In this document: positions 1 to 11,546 of the stretch, in pieces
Layout of the letters: every line of letters starts with the position of its first letter
How positions within the stretch are numbered: the stretch's first letter is position 1
Assembly (NCBI RefSeq): GCF_958298935.1
Contig: NC_084921.1
Location: 43,371,001-43,435,000, forward strand
Reading direction: 5' to 3'
Length of the DNA: 64,000 nucleotides
Source of the DNA: Phragmites australis
Lineage: Eukaryota > Streptophyta > Magnoliopsida > Poales > Poaceae
The notes under the pieces: model-generated
Databases searched by the model: none
Told to the model about the DNA's origin: nothing
The model's input: the letters and a program-made list of their open reading frames with translations, nothing else
Translations under genes and position numbers: made by a program

Positions 1-807
1 CGTCGAGGAGGGCAGCTTGGGGATGCGTGCCGTCGCTGCTGGGCATGCGTGGTGCGTGCGCGGCGTCGGTTGAGGCTTGTCATCGTCCAGCTCCAAACGA
101 CGCTCGTAAGCGCGCGCCAAGCCCATGGCATCCTCTAGCGTCTCTGGATGTTGCAGCTCGACATCGACACGGAGGGGATTCCGGAGACCGGCCATGAAAA
201 CGGTGATCTGTTGCTTCTCGTTGACGTCTTCGCACCGAGCTAAAAGCGCTAGGAACTGCTCCTGGTATGCGGCCACGGTGCCGGTGCGACGGAGGCCGAT
301 GAGCTTGCCGAGGGTGTTGGACCAGATGGGTGGTCCAAAGCGACGATTAATGAATTTGATGAACTCACCCCATGTTGGAACGCCACGGTTGCGCTCGAGC
401 CGGTAATACCATTGTTGGGCGGCGCTGGTCATGTAGAACGTCGCCAACCACACTTTGCCTTCCTCTGGCTTCTGTTGCGCGCGGAAGAACTGGTCGCACC
501 GGTTGAGCCATGTCAACGGGTCTTCCTGTCCATCGTAGGACGGGAACACCAGCTTGTGGACGCGCTAAGCCGCCAAAGGAATCGCACCGCCCGTGTCGCT
601 TTGTGGTTTGTCGTCGTCATCACCCTTGTTGTCGGACGAGACGTCAATCTCCATTTTCTGTGTTTGGAGGCGATTCACTGCCATGTTAAGGGTAGCGTAC
701 TAGGTCTTGACGTGCTTGATCTCATCGGAATTGTTAGTGACGGCGAGGAGAAGTTGATCGAGCTTGTCCGCGAGTGATTTGAGATCGTTGGAGGTGCCGT
801 CGCTCAT
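1..807 (-). pseudogene. Ty3/gypsy gag (5' part, runs off the window)
   Basis: Read on the minus strand from the ATG at 807 (MSDGTSNDLKSLADKL), this is the capsid-like gag of a Ty3 retrotransposon. The retrotransposon gag domain is clear: PLTWLNRCDQFF, then QQWYYRLE, then FGPPIWSNTLGKL and RRTGTVAAYQEQF. The start is chosen because it sits about 65 bases inside the primer-binding site at 872-883. The frame has at least two stops (a TAG near 700 where CAG is expected, and another near 565), so it is decayed. Protease, RT and integrase would lie left of the window. Confidence 0.85.
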
Positions 808-871
808 GGTGAGAAGGAAGAGAATGACTAGGTGGTGGCAGGGGAAGGTGGATGGCACGAGATCAAGAGTG

Positions 872-883
872 TCTCTGATACCA
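872..883 (-). other. Primer-binding site (initiator tRNA-Met type)
   Basis: The minus strand reads TGGTATCAGAGA, the usual plant LTR-retrotransposon primer-binding site for initiator tRNA-Met. It lies between the LTR end (about 888) and the gag start (807), which fixes the element's orientation. Confidence 0.85.
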
Positions 884-887
884 AAGA

Positions 888-1311
888 TGTTATGGCTGGA
901 AAATTGCAAGGTTAGATAGCTAACTCGCCCTCTCAATGAAGGCTTTGAGTAGGATTTAGATTTAATCCTTGCTTGCTTTATTAATTAATCTCGGCTCATT
1001 ATATAGAGCCGACATCCTCACAATCCAACTAACAATTCATTGAATATCTATCTAACTTATCTCTAAGCAACTGACTTATCTCTAACAAAGCAATCCAAAC
1101 AAGCTTATCTATTCTAAGCTGTCTCCTCTAAAGTTGTGGCCGCAAGGCTGGTCTTGCCAAGCCTCTTGTGCTGGTAAGTTTGGCCCACAAAGGCGTCTAC
1201 AACAGTAGCAAATTTATTTAAATTTAGAAGTGCATCAAATTCTTTACTAGATAATGGGCTGAATTTGCTTGAACATACACAAATATCTAGCTTATCTTGT
1301 GGCCATAACCA
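888..1311 (-). repeat. 5' LTR of the minus-strand Ty3 element
   Basis: The LTR edge next to the primer-binding site is TGTTATGGCTGG at 888. A minus-strand TATA box (CTATATAATG, 998-1007) lies about 110 bases from this edge, as expected for R plus U5. The outer edge is uncertain; GGCCATAACCA ending at 1311 is a near inverted match to the inner edge and is my best candidate. The other LTR is outside the window, so this cannot be confirmed here. Confidence 0.55.
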
Positions 1312-2049
1312 GCTATACAAGTTTATAGCAGTGACCTGTCATTTTTTAAGTTTGAGCACAGTATTTGGACATGGATAATATCTACGTTAAGCAGTGGCTG
1401 CTTCAGAATCGTTTGGATCTAGATATCAGGAATTGGTTCAATCTGCCTGGTTTCAGTTAAAAAAAACAAAATGCTATATATGGTTGAGTTACCAAAAAAA
1501 AAAAAAACAACCAGGATATGCATGTCTGTTATGGTATATACTTGTAGAGGAAGTATCAGGTGCACAAGCGTGTATTAGTGAGCATATGCATCAACTCAAT
1601 CTAGTGCCTTTCCGATCCAAGTGGACCAAGTGGGAGGTGGGAAGTTCACCATCCATCTTGGGTCGACTTAGGCCCAATATGACTTTGCCAAATGAAGTGG
1701 TGCATAAGTGAGTTAATGAATTCCCACCTCTCACTTGGGCCACCCAGATTGGATCCAATGAACGAGATTGAGTTTGTGCATATGTTCAGCAATATAGTCT
1801 TGTGCATCTAATATTTCCTCACATTTGTATATATTTATATGTGTGTCATATAGAGCTACGCTCATGCATTGCTCTATTCTCTATAGGTGGCACAAAGTTC
1901 AGTTCCCTCATCAAGATTTACTGTGTTCTTCAGTATGAATGCTGTACTTTACAAAAGCTAATTTAGGCATTTAGCAATGTAGGCCACATACGCACATATC
2001 CCGTCATTTATGTAAGACGTTCTGACATCACTATCTAATTTAATTTCAG
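1312..2049. other. Non-coding, probably intron of the oxidoreductase gene
   Basis: No coding exon was recognised here. The stretch contains an A-rich run (about 1493-1507) and ends in a good acceptor (TTAATTTCAG at 2040-2049). The exon expected upstream of the last oxidoreductase exon, which would encode the YRYSHGI-like region, was not found. The intron therefore probably continues past the Ty3 insertion and out of the window. Confidence 0.5.
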
Positions 2050-2231
2050 TGTATTGGTGGACATACATGAGAGCTGATGCTGAAGGACTTCATGAGATCC
2101 AAAGGTTATCTGGAGCTGGGAAATTACAGATACCTGTGGAGAAGACTTTTCCCATCAGCCAAGTAAAAGAAGCTCACGAGGCCAAGGAGAGAAAGTTGGT
2201 GCCTGGCAAGGTGGTACTAGAATTCGACTAA
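2050..2231 (+). CDS. Last exon of a zinc-type quinone oxidoreductase (RTN4IP1-like)
   Basis: This is the C-terminal exon of a medium-chain dehydrogenase/reductase, most like the plant mitochondrial or plastid quinone oxidoreductases related to RTN4IP1. These are NAD(P)H-dependent enzymes. The exon encodes YWWTYMRADAEGLHEIQRL, then the family's closing motif in which FPISQV and KEAHEAKE precede GKVVLEFD and a TAA stop at 2229-2231. It is opened by the acceptor TTTCAG. Translation from the nearby GTG at 2049 would be an artefact. Upstream exons are not in the 2 kb to the left, which instead holds a Ty3 element on the opposite strand. Either the element sits in an intron or this is a gene remnant. 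The exon itself is undamaged, which favours a live gene with a TE-filled intron. Confidence 0.8.
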
Positions 2232-2954
2232 TGTTAGTAATACTTTGTTCGCCAGGCACTGAAGAGCTGTGCGTTTGTAAATCATAATAACTTTTTTCCC
2301 CATTTTTGAAAATCTGTATCGCTCTGGCGCCCTCAGGAATTTGTTGTTCTCCGGATATCATTCCGTTTCAGTAGGTATACAGTAAATAATCATATCAGAT
2401 ACGGAAAAGATTTTGCAGATCATTTCTTCTGACACAGTGCATGTATACTTGCGTCACTATTGGTGCTTCCTGATGCATTTTCCTTAGGCCCCTGCTGTCC
2501 TGCGAATACCAAAGTGTCATGATGGTGCAGGTATTATAACGAGACATTTTACTTAGTCACCTTTGCAGAGACATTTTTAGTTGCATCTTTTTTACAACAA
2601 AAAAGATAGTAAAAGTCAGTAAAGCGAGCATCTGCCGATCAGATATGTAAAGACCAAATACCACGACCTGCAGGTGTGCATCAACTTAGCTCCAAGACTA
2701 TTTTCTTGGGCATATCAAAACTTTAAATTGGGTGTGACCAACCTGATTCCCCAACAATAACTTCGGTTCAGATCAAATTCCTCTAGGGTACCCGATTGCT
2801 ATTCACAACGTACGCTACAAAAAATTCAGCCTTTCGCCGGCCGCTCTAGTCGAACCAGTGCAATTGAGTAATGCAAGGGAAACAGAGGCAATCTGCGGTT
2901 GGCCGTTCAGAATGCAGGACGGCGAGCTATGGAACAGTTGCAGCAGTAGAGCGG
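2232..2954. other. Convergent 3' flanks
   Basis: This holds the 3' untranslated regions of the plus-strand oxidoreductase exon and the minus-strand OPA3-like gene, which converge here. No further gene was recognised. Confidence 0.5.
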
Positions 2955-3824
2955 CTACGCAGCCGTTGGCTGCTGAGTACCAGGCTGTTCTGCTGCCTGT
3001 GCAGTGTTGAAGCCGCGAAAGCCTGGAAGGCTCCACTTCGCGTATTGCCGCTCCATCTCGCTGATCCTCTGTTTCATGAGCTCCACTTCAATGGCTAGTT
3101 CCTCCTCCCTTTTCTTTATCCACTTTCATTTGGATATGGACAGTTAATTATCCTGGGAAAATGCTTGAGCACATAATCTCAATTGTCATCTAAGTTTCTT
3201 TTCCCTTTGTTCTCTTGGGGATGCATGGACGGTACAGTATATAGTTGAACATGCAATTTGTCAGTAATCATCATGTAAGCCAAGCATAAAGGAACTACAA
3301 GTAATTAAGACCAAGTTTGAATTCTGTCTTGCACTTGTGCTCAAAAGATATCCTGGCAATATCATGTTTTCTATTTCAAAGATGAACTCATGTCTCCAAA
3401 AAGAATAATTGGAAGCAGTCATCTTACCTCCACTTCCTGCCTACGGATCTCCTCTTTTCTGGCTTCTGACCTAGCACTTCTTTGCACCTCATAGATAATT
3501 GCAGCACCAGCGACCTGAGAAAATTATGTGAGAGTTCACGTCAGTTCTAGTCAGTTGACACAATCAAATATTAGCAGGGTCTGTGAAGTTGGGGCAAAAT
3601 AAGAGAGCGAATACTAGAATGACCAGATTTGAGTTTTTCCATCACAGATGAGAGCAAAAGTGTTGATAATTTACTATTCAGAATTCAGAACAATGCAGTC
3701 ATGCAGGTCAAGAACACTTACCGAGAAAACAAATAGTTCACCAAGAAGATCTGCAGCAGCTTGAATAGTTTTCTCCTCATTCAGGGGCCGAATGTGAATG
3801 TCAGTCGCATCCATAAAGTCGCCT
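2955..3824 (-). pseudogene. OPA3: OPA3-like protein, three 3' exons, truncated and frameshifted
   Basis: Minus-strand exons at 3722-3824, 3428-3514 and 2955-3080 splice in frame through GT-AG junctions. They encode, in order, DIHIRPLNEEKTIQAAADLL, GELFVFS, VAGAAIIYEVQRSARSEARK, the coiled-coil EEIRRQEVELMKQRISEMER, and a Gln-rich tail ending QQPTAA. This is the conserved core of the optic-atrophy-3 family, small mitochondrial membrane-associated proteins. The stop TAG is at 2955-2957. The expected N-terminal exon (MVLPL-like, targeting segment) is not present up to 6 kb. Just upstream of the first exon the minus strand still reads MQRRLYG, the family residues that should precede ATDIHIRPL. 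The joining frame is off by two bases (GGA-T-GCG instead of GGA-NNT-GCG), giving an early stop. I therefore call it a probable pseudogene. A live gene using the acceptor at 3825 with a distant first exon is the alternative. Confidence 0.75.
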
Positions 3825-4486
3825 CTGCATATCTTAAATATCTTAAATCAGTGCAGTAAACTTGTCACATATCTTAAATCTGGCAATAATTGATGAGTAA
3901 TAGAGTCATTGTATCACTCATCTTAATTCTTGTGTCCAAGTCCAGATGGACTTATATTTGGAATCAGAGGGAGCAGTTTAGCGAGATGAGAATATAATGT
4001 CTAGTGTGTGTCCAAAAGAACTTGCTAAGTAACATACATATATGGGTTGTTTGAGGTTGAGGGATCATCACGTCCTTTGATGGGATGGTCCATTATGGGA
4101 TCATCCTATAAATTTTAGTGAGATGACATAATACCTCATCTTTATGCTAATCATGGGCTTATGAGGTATGAGATGATGATAGATAAACAACTAGGATAGC
4201 TTTAGAACTAGAATCGAATGATACATCAACCCGTTCCTGAAACCAAACAGCCTACTAGTTTCCTCTGTTTGCAACTCCGCGAAACCTGTGCGTGATAAAC
4301 TTACAATAAACCAACTTGAACTAGCATGTAGCACATACACCTACCGTTAGTTATCTTCTGAGTTTCTGACTTGATTACACAAAGCGTAGCGTTAAACTAC
4401 TTGCTCATGACTACTAATTTGCTCGTATGTAATATTGTTAACAATTGGTGAACTATCAATCTTACAAATTTGTAGAATAGAAGGGA
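3825..4486. other. Intergenic with a Tourist-like MITE
   Basis: No gene seen. About 4044-4253 has ends GGGTTGTTTGAGG and (reverse complement of the right end) AGGCTGTTTGGTT, a typical Tourist/PIF-Harbinger MITE terminus. The target duplication was not clear to me. Confidence 0.45.
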
Positions 4487-5160
4487 TGTTTTAAATAGAC
4501 GAATCAAAAGAACATACAAAGGGTTTTTTTTTACATGATCAAGTCTCCCTCAGGATAACAACTCTACATCATGTTTGTCTTGTATTGATATGAGCATGTT
4601 ACAAGAGGGTGTGTTGCTAGTCTAAATGAATCTAAACCTTGTCGGTGACTTCCTTGTCAGCTTGTGATGTCTTCTGGCTTGTATCTCTTGTTCAACTTGT
4701 CCTTCGTAGGGCCCCAAGGCTCGTATATATAGGGAGATACCGTACGTCTTCTGGAGTCTTTCTTCTCATTCTTGGAGATAAACTTCATTGCTTACATGAT
4801 ACCTTGAGTGCCTACGGATAGTTTCCTTATCTCCAGGGATCTCTTTCCTGAAGATAGAGATATACCTTGAGAATTACGGGAAACCCTGAAGTGCCCGAAT
4901 ACGGTAATTATCTAGCAGTCATCCTCAAGCCCCCACCAGTATGTGAAATGAGGCTTCGACGGATCAAGTACATGGCCAACAAAGATAAGCGTTTTTCGAC
5001 TAAGTCATCGAGTAAGACTCAGGTTCCCGATTTGGATGATGCGTCAACCTGGATTCTCTGGGTTCTTAGATCATCTACTCAGGGTTCTAAACACCTCCGA
5101 GTTCTCATGCGAGTCCTCGAGAAGGTGATCCATCTGAGTAGGTTTTCTATTTAGCAAAAA
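4487..5160 (+). repeat. Putative LTR of a PF04195-type gypsy relic
   Basis: The stretch has an LTR-like layout: a plus-strand TATA box (CGTATATATAGGG, about 4720-4732) followed by a transcribed leader with CTTGAGAATTACGGGAAACC and CTCAAGCCCCCACCAG. I recall these phrases from LTRs of the grass element family that carries the downstream PF04195-like protein. Left and right edges are approximate. The small ORFs here look incidental. Confidence 0.45.
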
Positions 5161-5655
5161 AAAAAAAAAAATCATGTCCCCACGAGAAGATAGGGAGGAG
5201 AATGTCCCTGGTTAGGTTTGAAAGTTGGACCGCCATAGTGGATATTTTGGGTAGTAATGAAAATCTTTTTCCTGACAAGAGATCATGATTATGGTGGGAA
5301 ACGCATGCGTGAGGCGGCGTGGTACGCCGAGCTCTTCGGATTACTGCTCTGTATGCGTCGGGTATTAAATGTGATGTGATGATAAAGCAGGAGATCATGG
5401 CCTCGAGTCGTGCCACAATGTTAGTCGAAGATCTGTTTCTGTATGTGAAGAGGATGCTCTGCATGTGTCGAGTATTAAATGCAGAGGGGAGCCCATTTCA
5501 TCGTTCACCATACATTCATCGTTTGCTTTCCATCATCCTCTTCGTGCTCCTTGCGCCTTTGCCTCCAAAAAAAACTTCAACAACCCTCCTCCTCTAATCC
5601 CTCCGCTGGCATGGGTTGAAAGAAGATCGAGAAGGAGAGCTCCAACGCCTATGAG

Positions 5656-8560
5656 ATGGCGAGCGCGATTTCGGCCTGGCAGGAGTATGCAATCATGGAG
5701 AAGGCTCTGGTCAAGGTGGAGATCGATGAGGTCATCCCTCCTCAGACCCTAATCACTTGTGCGTCGGTGACGGGGCAGACAATCCCAAGCGCAGACACCA
5801 CCTTAATGGTGATGTTCCTCGACTTCTTCCACTGTGGCTTCCCCATTCCCCCTTCCAGTTTTCTCCTTGAGGTAGTTGATTTCAATGGCATGGAACTCAT
5901 CCACCTCAACTCTAACTCCATCATCATGTTGAGCATCTTCGTACATTTGTGTGAGGCCTTCCTGGGTTTTTGCCCGTATTTCTACCTCTCCAGGTACTTT
6001 TACATGCTGAAGGGGTTCCAGAACAAGATCGTCGGTGGCGTCGGATTTCAGCTTCGAGAGGGCAAGTCAGCGAAGTACATCGATTTTACCACCAAGTTCT
6101 ATTTGTCGGGGTGGCATAGGAAATGGTTCCACTGCCATCCTAGGCCACCAGGGCTTCCTTATCGAGGTCTCCTGCCATCGCCGAGGCCCGCCTAGAAAGA
6201 AGAGCCAACGATGAATGCCCTCTGCCAAAGTCTCATCGAAGAGATATGGCACCTAAAGGAGAGGAAGTTGACGGTGTATGACGTCACTAGAGACTTCATC
6301 AGGTGCCACCTGAGTCCTCTGAAATCGAGTATTACAGACACCTGGCGATTTTCAGTTGAGATGGATCCAGCTTGAGAAGGTGAGACAGATACCTACCGAT
6401 CTCGAGTAGCCACTTTAAAGGAACCACGACCTTAGTCCTTATAATTTGTTTGTTGCTTCCTGCAGTACTTTCGCTGGTGGCAGCAGACAGGAAAACCAAG
6501 CTCCTGTTTGACATAGTCCCCTCTTCTAGCCGCTCGAACTTCTCGGTCCCCATCATGGAGATGGATGCTGACGCTCAAATAAGGATCATATCGGTAAGTC
6601 TCACGAACCTTCTCATTTCTTGATTTAGATTTCTTTCTGAGTAGTCATAACCATGACGATGGCTGTCGCAAACTTGTACACCTTCCCGGGTGTGGACAGC
6701 TTGAACCAGAGGCCAAGAACATAGGAGCCTGAGCTACGGACCCGAATGAGGTTATCATCATGGGGAGCATGGGTTCGAGAGGGAGTGGTGGTGACGATGT
6801 CGCGTTGCAGGACACATTTTTCTCTAGTGGTGCGGCGCTGGAGGGGCATGATGATACGGAGGCTGATTGGCCAGCAGGTGATTCCAGGCCACCGACATCA
6901 ACAGCTCTAACCCTCTTAGCTCCTGTCGACCAAGTGCTGGCCCTACCGGTTGGGGTTCTGACCTTGACGATGGCCTTCGTGTGGCCAGTCACAATGTGAG
7001 CAATCGTAATAGTGACCCCGACTCTAGTAAGGTAAGCTTTATCCAGAGCCTTTGTAGCTATACTATTTTTGACTTTGGGTTCATTTAGCCCCTGGCTCGA
7101 GACGGCGGGAAGTCGATCGTTATCATGGGTTTGTCGGGCAGTGCTCCCTCAACTCCAATGGAGTTGGGGACTGAAGGAGGCGCCCCCTAGAAGACACTCA
7201 AAAGGTTGGCGCCCCTCCTGATCTCAGCGAAACCTTCCCTAGCCAAGAACAACCAACAGGAACATGCCTACTAATCTACCATGTACCAATAGTACCATGT
7301 ATGAGTTTTGGCAACAAAAACCATCAGTCCATCACCAATAAACAAGATCAACCAATATCAATATCAAACTCAAAACCCCTTCCAACTTCCAGTAAAGGAA
7401 CTAAGGATGGACAGATCGACTAAAAAGAATAAGATTCAAACTAAACCCGACGAATCTCACGAGGATAGATGGGAGATCAGAGTGCAAACTACCTTGGGGC
7501 TTGGGCTCTAGCTCCTGGACTCCTGGCGGCGTGCGGCTCCGTTGCCTCCACGTGGGAACTAGGGAGGGAGAGGAATGAGTCACCCAGGGAAGAAGAACCC
7601 AATCGCTCTCCACTGGACAAGTGAGAGTAGCGATGCTGCGGTGGTGGAATGGGGAGTGAGTGAGCGGGCACCACTACGCTGGGGAGGAAGAGGGGGAGGG
7701 GACTGGGAGGAGCGAAGTCCAAAGTCCAAATGAGATCGATCGTTGGTGGGAGCTTTACACAAACTCACGGTCTACCCTAGGCTTACGAACTCTTGCTGGA
7801 ATACTAGGCCAGGCCAAGGCTCCATGGGCTCAGTTTGGCTCGCAAGCTAGCTCAGCTTGGCTCGATTCACAAACGAGCCAGCAAATGTGGCTCGGGCTTG
7901 GCTCATTTGTACAATGAGCCGAGCCAAGCTGAGCTAAGCCTCCATGAGCCCGAGCTAGCTCGTGAGTTGTGAGCTTTTTGTCTAGCCCTAGGCCCAGGTA
8001 TGCATCATTTCAATGAGCACCTTTCCTATGTTGATAGCAGCATATTACTCGAACCCCTCCTTTCACGGGCTACTTGAACTGCCGTCGGCAGCCACAAAGC
8101 CCCGACCCCCTCAAGCCTCAGGCGTCACCTCCTCCGAAGGAGGTGGGAGCTAGTCCAACGAGCCCCCAACATCGGTTGTCGATAGCTAGGAGTTGGAGAT
8201 TGCTGCCCTAGAGGCTGCCGCAGCACTCGCAAAGGGGATGTACGGGATCCCTCCAAATGCAACTTGAAGGGATATGGTCGAAGGGACGATGGGCCACCAC
8301 CCGGGCTCGGTATTCAATGCCTTTTTGGGGTAAGCATCTGCCTATAGGTTAGTTGTTTAATTAACAAAATAACAGGCACTAACCTGACATTTTTATAGTT
8401 GTTCGTGCACCGTTTGGGCAAGTTCCACAATGAGACCGACAAGGCTACTGCTCGGGTAGCCAAACTCGAGAAGCATGCTACTGAGATGCGCCACAAGCTC
8501 TCCTAGGTTGTCACTGAGGAGAGGGTGGACGTCGTGCTGGAGGGCTGGACGAAGGGTAAA
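5656..8560 (+). pseudogene. PF04195-type 'putative gypsy transposon' protein, broken
   Basis: The open frame 5656-6195 contains GFPIPPSSFLLEVVDF, then IHLNSNSIIMLSIFVHLCEA, then GGVGFQLREGKSAKYIDF, which matches the grass retroelement domain Transposase_28 (PF04195). Its biochemical role is unknown to me. After 6195 the frame shifts: 6254-6375 still reads KERKLTVYDV and WRFSVEMDPA, then introns or decay follow. A coiled-coil tail (TARVAKLEKHATEMRHKL) appears at about 8446-8505. An unrelated GAGCC-rich insertion interrupts it at about 7240-7985. The locus is a non-functional relic of a large, probably non-autonomous, gypsy derivative. Confidence 0.7.
7240..7985. mobile_element. Insertion with GAGCC/GGCTC-rich end
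   Basis: Sequence unrelated to the surrounding PF04195 element. The right part (about 7800-7985) is packed with alternating GGCTCG, GAGCC and AGCTAGCTCG words and ends TGTCTAGCCCTA, whose reverse complement TAGGGCTAGACA resembles ends of non-autonomous DNA elements in grasses. It has no convincing coding frame. Edges are estimated from where PF04195-element sequence stops and restarts. Confidence 0.4.
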
Positions 8561-8639
8561 TATTTGGTATTACCGATATGCATCTCTTCACCTTGTCGCT
8601 TTAACACACTATTATGCAGAACTCTTTGTGGCAGTCAGT

Positions 8640-9790
8640 CACAAAGGAATTAAGGTAGAGTTTGAGCATAAAGGACCAAAATCTGACCTAACGGTATGCA
8701 ACTTATCTGTCTGGGCAATAGAAGATGTACTAGTTATATGTGAATATTCGGATATATTCCTAGAGGAATTATCTTGTATGCTACCAGACCATGACATAGA
8801 GTTCACTATTGACCTCTTACCCAGAACAGTCCCAATTGCTAAGAGGTCTTATAGGATGGCAATCAATGAACTGGAATTTTTGAAGGAACAAATCATAGAA
8901 TTGCAAGCCAATAGTTTCATCAGACCTAGTTCTTCACCATGGGGATCACCAGTTCTGTTTGTAGAGAAGAAAGATGACAACCAAAGGATATGTGTTGATT
9001 AACGTTCCTTGAATGTATCTAAAATAAGTACCTGCTACCCAGGATCGATGATCTGTTCGATCAACTAAGAGGAGTCAAGTATTTCTCTAAGATAAATTTG
9101 AGGTCAGAATACTACCAGTTAAAGATTAGGAAGAGTGATATCCAGAAGACCACCTTTGTAACAAGATATGGATTGTATGAGTTCATAGTCATGTCATTTG
9201 GACTGACAAATGCCCTGAATACTTCATGAATCTGACGAATAAGGTGTTCATAGAAGAACTGGACAGGTTTGTGATAGTGTTCATTGATGATATTCTCATC
9301 CACTCAAAGAGTACCAAAGAGCATGAAGAATATCTGAGAGTGGTTATGGAAAGGCTAAGAGCACATCAGCTCTACGCCAAATTCAAAAAGTGCAAGTTTT
9401 GGCTTCTAGAAGTGGCATTTCTCGGACATGTTCTAACAACAAAAGGAGTGTCAGTGGACTCTTCGAAAGTCGAAGCAGTAATTGACTGAATACAACCAAT
9501 CAATATCTCAGAAATCATAAGCTTTCTTGGATTGGTGGGTTATTACTGCAAGTTTATTGAAGATTTTTCAAAGTTGGCCAAACCAATTACCACACTCCTC
9601 CAGATGGATACAAAGTTTGAATGAAATGAAGCCTATGAGAAGAGTTTCTAAGAACTCAAAAAGAGACTGGCTACTGCCCCGGTGCTCAAGTTGCCAGATA
9701 TCCAGAAGTACTTTATGGCCTATTGTGATGCATCACGTCAGGGTTTAGGCTGTGTACTAACAAGGGGAAACAAAACTTTCATTCAAGTTT
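8640..9790 (+). pseudogene. Ty3/gypsy pol: reverse transcriptase part
   Basis: Reverse transcriptase of a Ty3 element: IEFTIDLLPRTVPIAKRSYR, FIRPSSSPWGSPVLFVEKK, ICVD (then a stop where Tyr-Arg is expected), the catalytic VIVFIDDIL at about 9273-9299, and VAFLGHVLTTKGVSVDSSKV. The start of RNase H (YCDASRQGLG) is at about 9720-9750. There are several stops and frameshifts. The reading is lost at about 9790, where sequence of the opposite-strand element begins. Gag and protease are absent to the left. The integrase of what looks like the same element resumes at 17.56 kb. Confidence 0.85.
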
Positions 9791-9879
9791 CAAACAGATT
9801 ATACATAAGCAAGCTGGTTTGATGATAATTGATACGAAGAGATGTCATAAGGAGATTCAAACATTGGGTCCATATTATT

Positions 9880-10915
9880 ACAATGTTGCATTTGTCATGT
9901 AGTATATCACTCTCAAATTCTTGGTGCCTACTGAGCTTTTTTGGGCATCACGATGTGATCCTGTTGAACTTGGTTGTCCTGTGTTGCAGGTTGGAAATCG
10001 TGATTGTTTGAATGCTGAACTGAGGTCTTCATCTGGGGATGACATTTGATCTAGTTCCAGTTGGGAAACTTCTTGGGACATCTTTTGACATAATGTCCTT
10101 CTCTATAGTGTAAACACACTCCCTTGTTTGTAGTAGAATCCTGGAGTTTGTTTTCGCCCAGATTCGTACGATGGGGAATTTGAATATTGAGGCATGAGAG
10201 GGGAGCTTTTTCTACAATATCAACCTTTTCTTGACTGAAGGAATTGCCTTGTTGCACCGATCCAACTTGATTTTTGCACTTCTTGAAATTTGCTATAGGT
10301 GATCGCTCAATCACTGATGTTGAGATCCTGAGAATTGCTTTGTGTCCGGGTGTTCTGAATGGCCATATTACTTCCATCATGTGCTTGGGGTTGATACTGA
10401 GTAGGCTTCGGAGTGGTGAGGTTGGCCCATTTTGGATATCTCTTAGTGCAATATCTCACAAAGTGTCCTCTTTCTCCGCAATAGTAACATCCCTTGCCTG
10501 AGGAGGGTGTAACTGAACTGTTCCTGGCTTGAGGATGGAAGGCAGAGTAGAACGGGGTGTTTGATTCTCTGAATACTGAACAGGTGCTTGTTGTTGAGGT
10601 TTGTACTAATTTTTGGAATGGAACATAGTACCTTACTGAGGTGCTTGAGTTGACACACAGGGACGTGCATTGCTTCCCTGTTCTTGGAATGACATATTCC
10701 TCTTCTTCCTGTCGTCCTACTGGCTATGTTCGTCTCCTACACTCAGAGCTTTAGTGATCTATAGTAGTCCTTCCATACTCTGAGCCATGTTTTGAAAGAT
10801 TTGAGTCCATATCATCAAGAGTTGTTCCTTGTTGAACTGTGGTGGCACCTGCTGGTTGTTGCCATTGTTGTCGGGTAGGTATCCTTACTAAATTGGTCTT
10901 TCTTTGTGTTCACCA
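9880..10915 (-). pseudogene. Ty3/gypsy gag fragment with two zinc knuckles
   Basis: Minus-strand relic starting near the ATG at 10915 (MVNTKKDQF). It carries two successive zinc-knuckle remnants: CYYCGEKGHFVRYC at about 10460-10500 and CLHYREGHYVKRC at about 10070-10115. Several frameshifts and stops. It lies left of the primer-binding site at 11531-11542 and the LTR at 11547, so it is the gag of that element. No pol follows; the remnant abuts the plus-strand Ty3 RT, which it interrupts. Confidence 0.7.
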
Positions 10916-11530
10916 TCTTATCGGGATTGAGGCAGAAGGTTGGGGAAAGAAAAGAAGAGACTAGAAGGAGAAAATCCAGCTATAGTATTAACTATATATA
11001 TGTATATAAGGGATGTCACTGTTAACAGATTCTAAAGCATCCCACAACGCATTTCAGCACTCATACAGAACAACCAAATCACACAAGGCACACAACACAA
11101 ACACGCACTACCAATATCACTCTAACATTTTCGAAGAACAGGGAATAAAACCTCCTATGACTCAAAAACTAAAACTAGGAGTGGCTTGGAGGTAGGTCTT
11201 CTTGTCCTTAGTGTTGTAGTAGATCATTCTTCCTCGTAGCGAAGGGTCCTCAACTTCTTCATTCGTAATCTTCATTCGAGATAGAAGCATCAGGTGAGAT
11301 CTTCAAGTGCATCCTTCTCAGCCAAAGTAACCGGGATGGCTCAACAACTACAAGTTTTGAAAAGCGGGGAGTGTTGGAAATTTATTTTGCTCAATAGATT
11401 GGAATAGATAAGTGGAGAGAGAAACTTAGGGGCCAGAAAAGCATGGGGATGGATTTTTCAAAATAGGAATTTAAAATATGATCTTATGGCACGACCATTC
11501 TATCTAGGCTAGCGTCCTATGGTCAGCATG

Positions 11531-11542
11531 ACTCTAATACCA
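11531..11542 (-). other. Primer-binding site of the minus-strand Ty3 relic
   Basis: The minus strand reads TGGTATTAGAGT, one base from the common initiator tRNA-Met site, three bases inside the LTR edge at 11547. Confidence 0.7.
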
Positions 11543-11546
11543 CCTC

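Noticed and set aside
2815..3098. Overlapping 73-75 aa frames
   Set aside because: Overlap the last exon of the OPA3-like gene in wrong frames; the spliced reading is better supported.
4867..5154. 95-aa plus-strand frame
   Set aside because: Lies in the LTR/leader of the PF04195 element; no domain and the wording matches non-coding LTR consensus.
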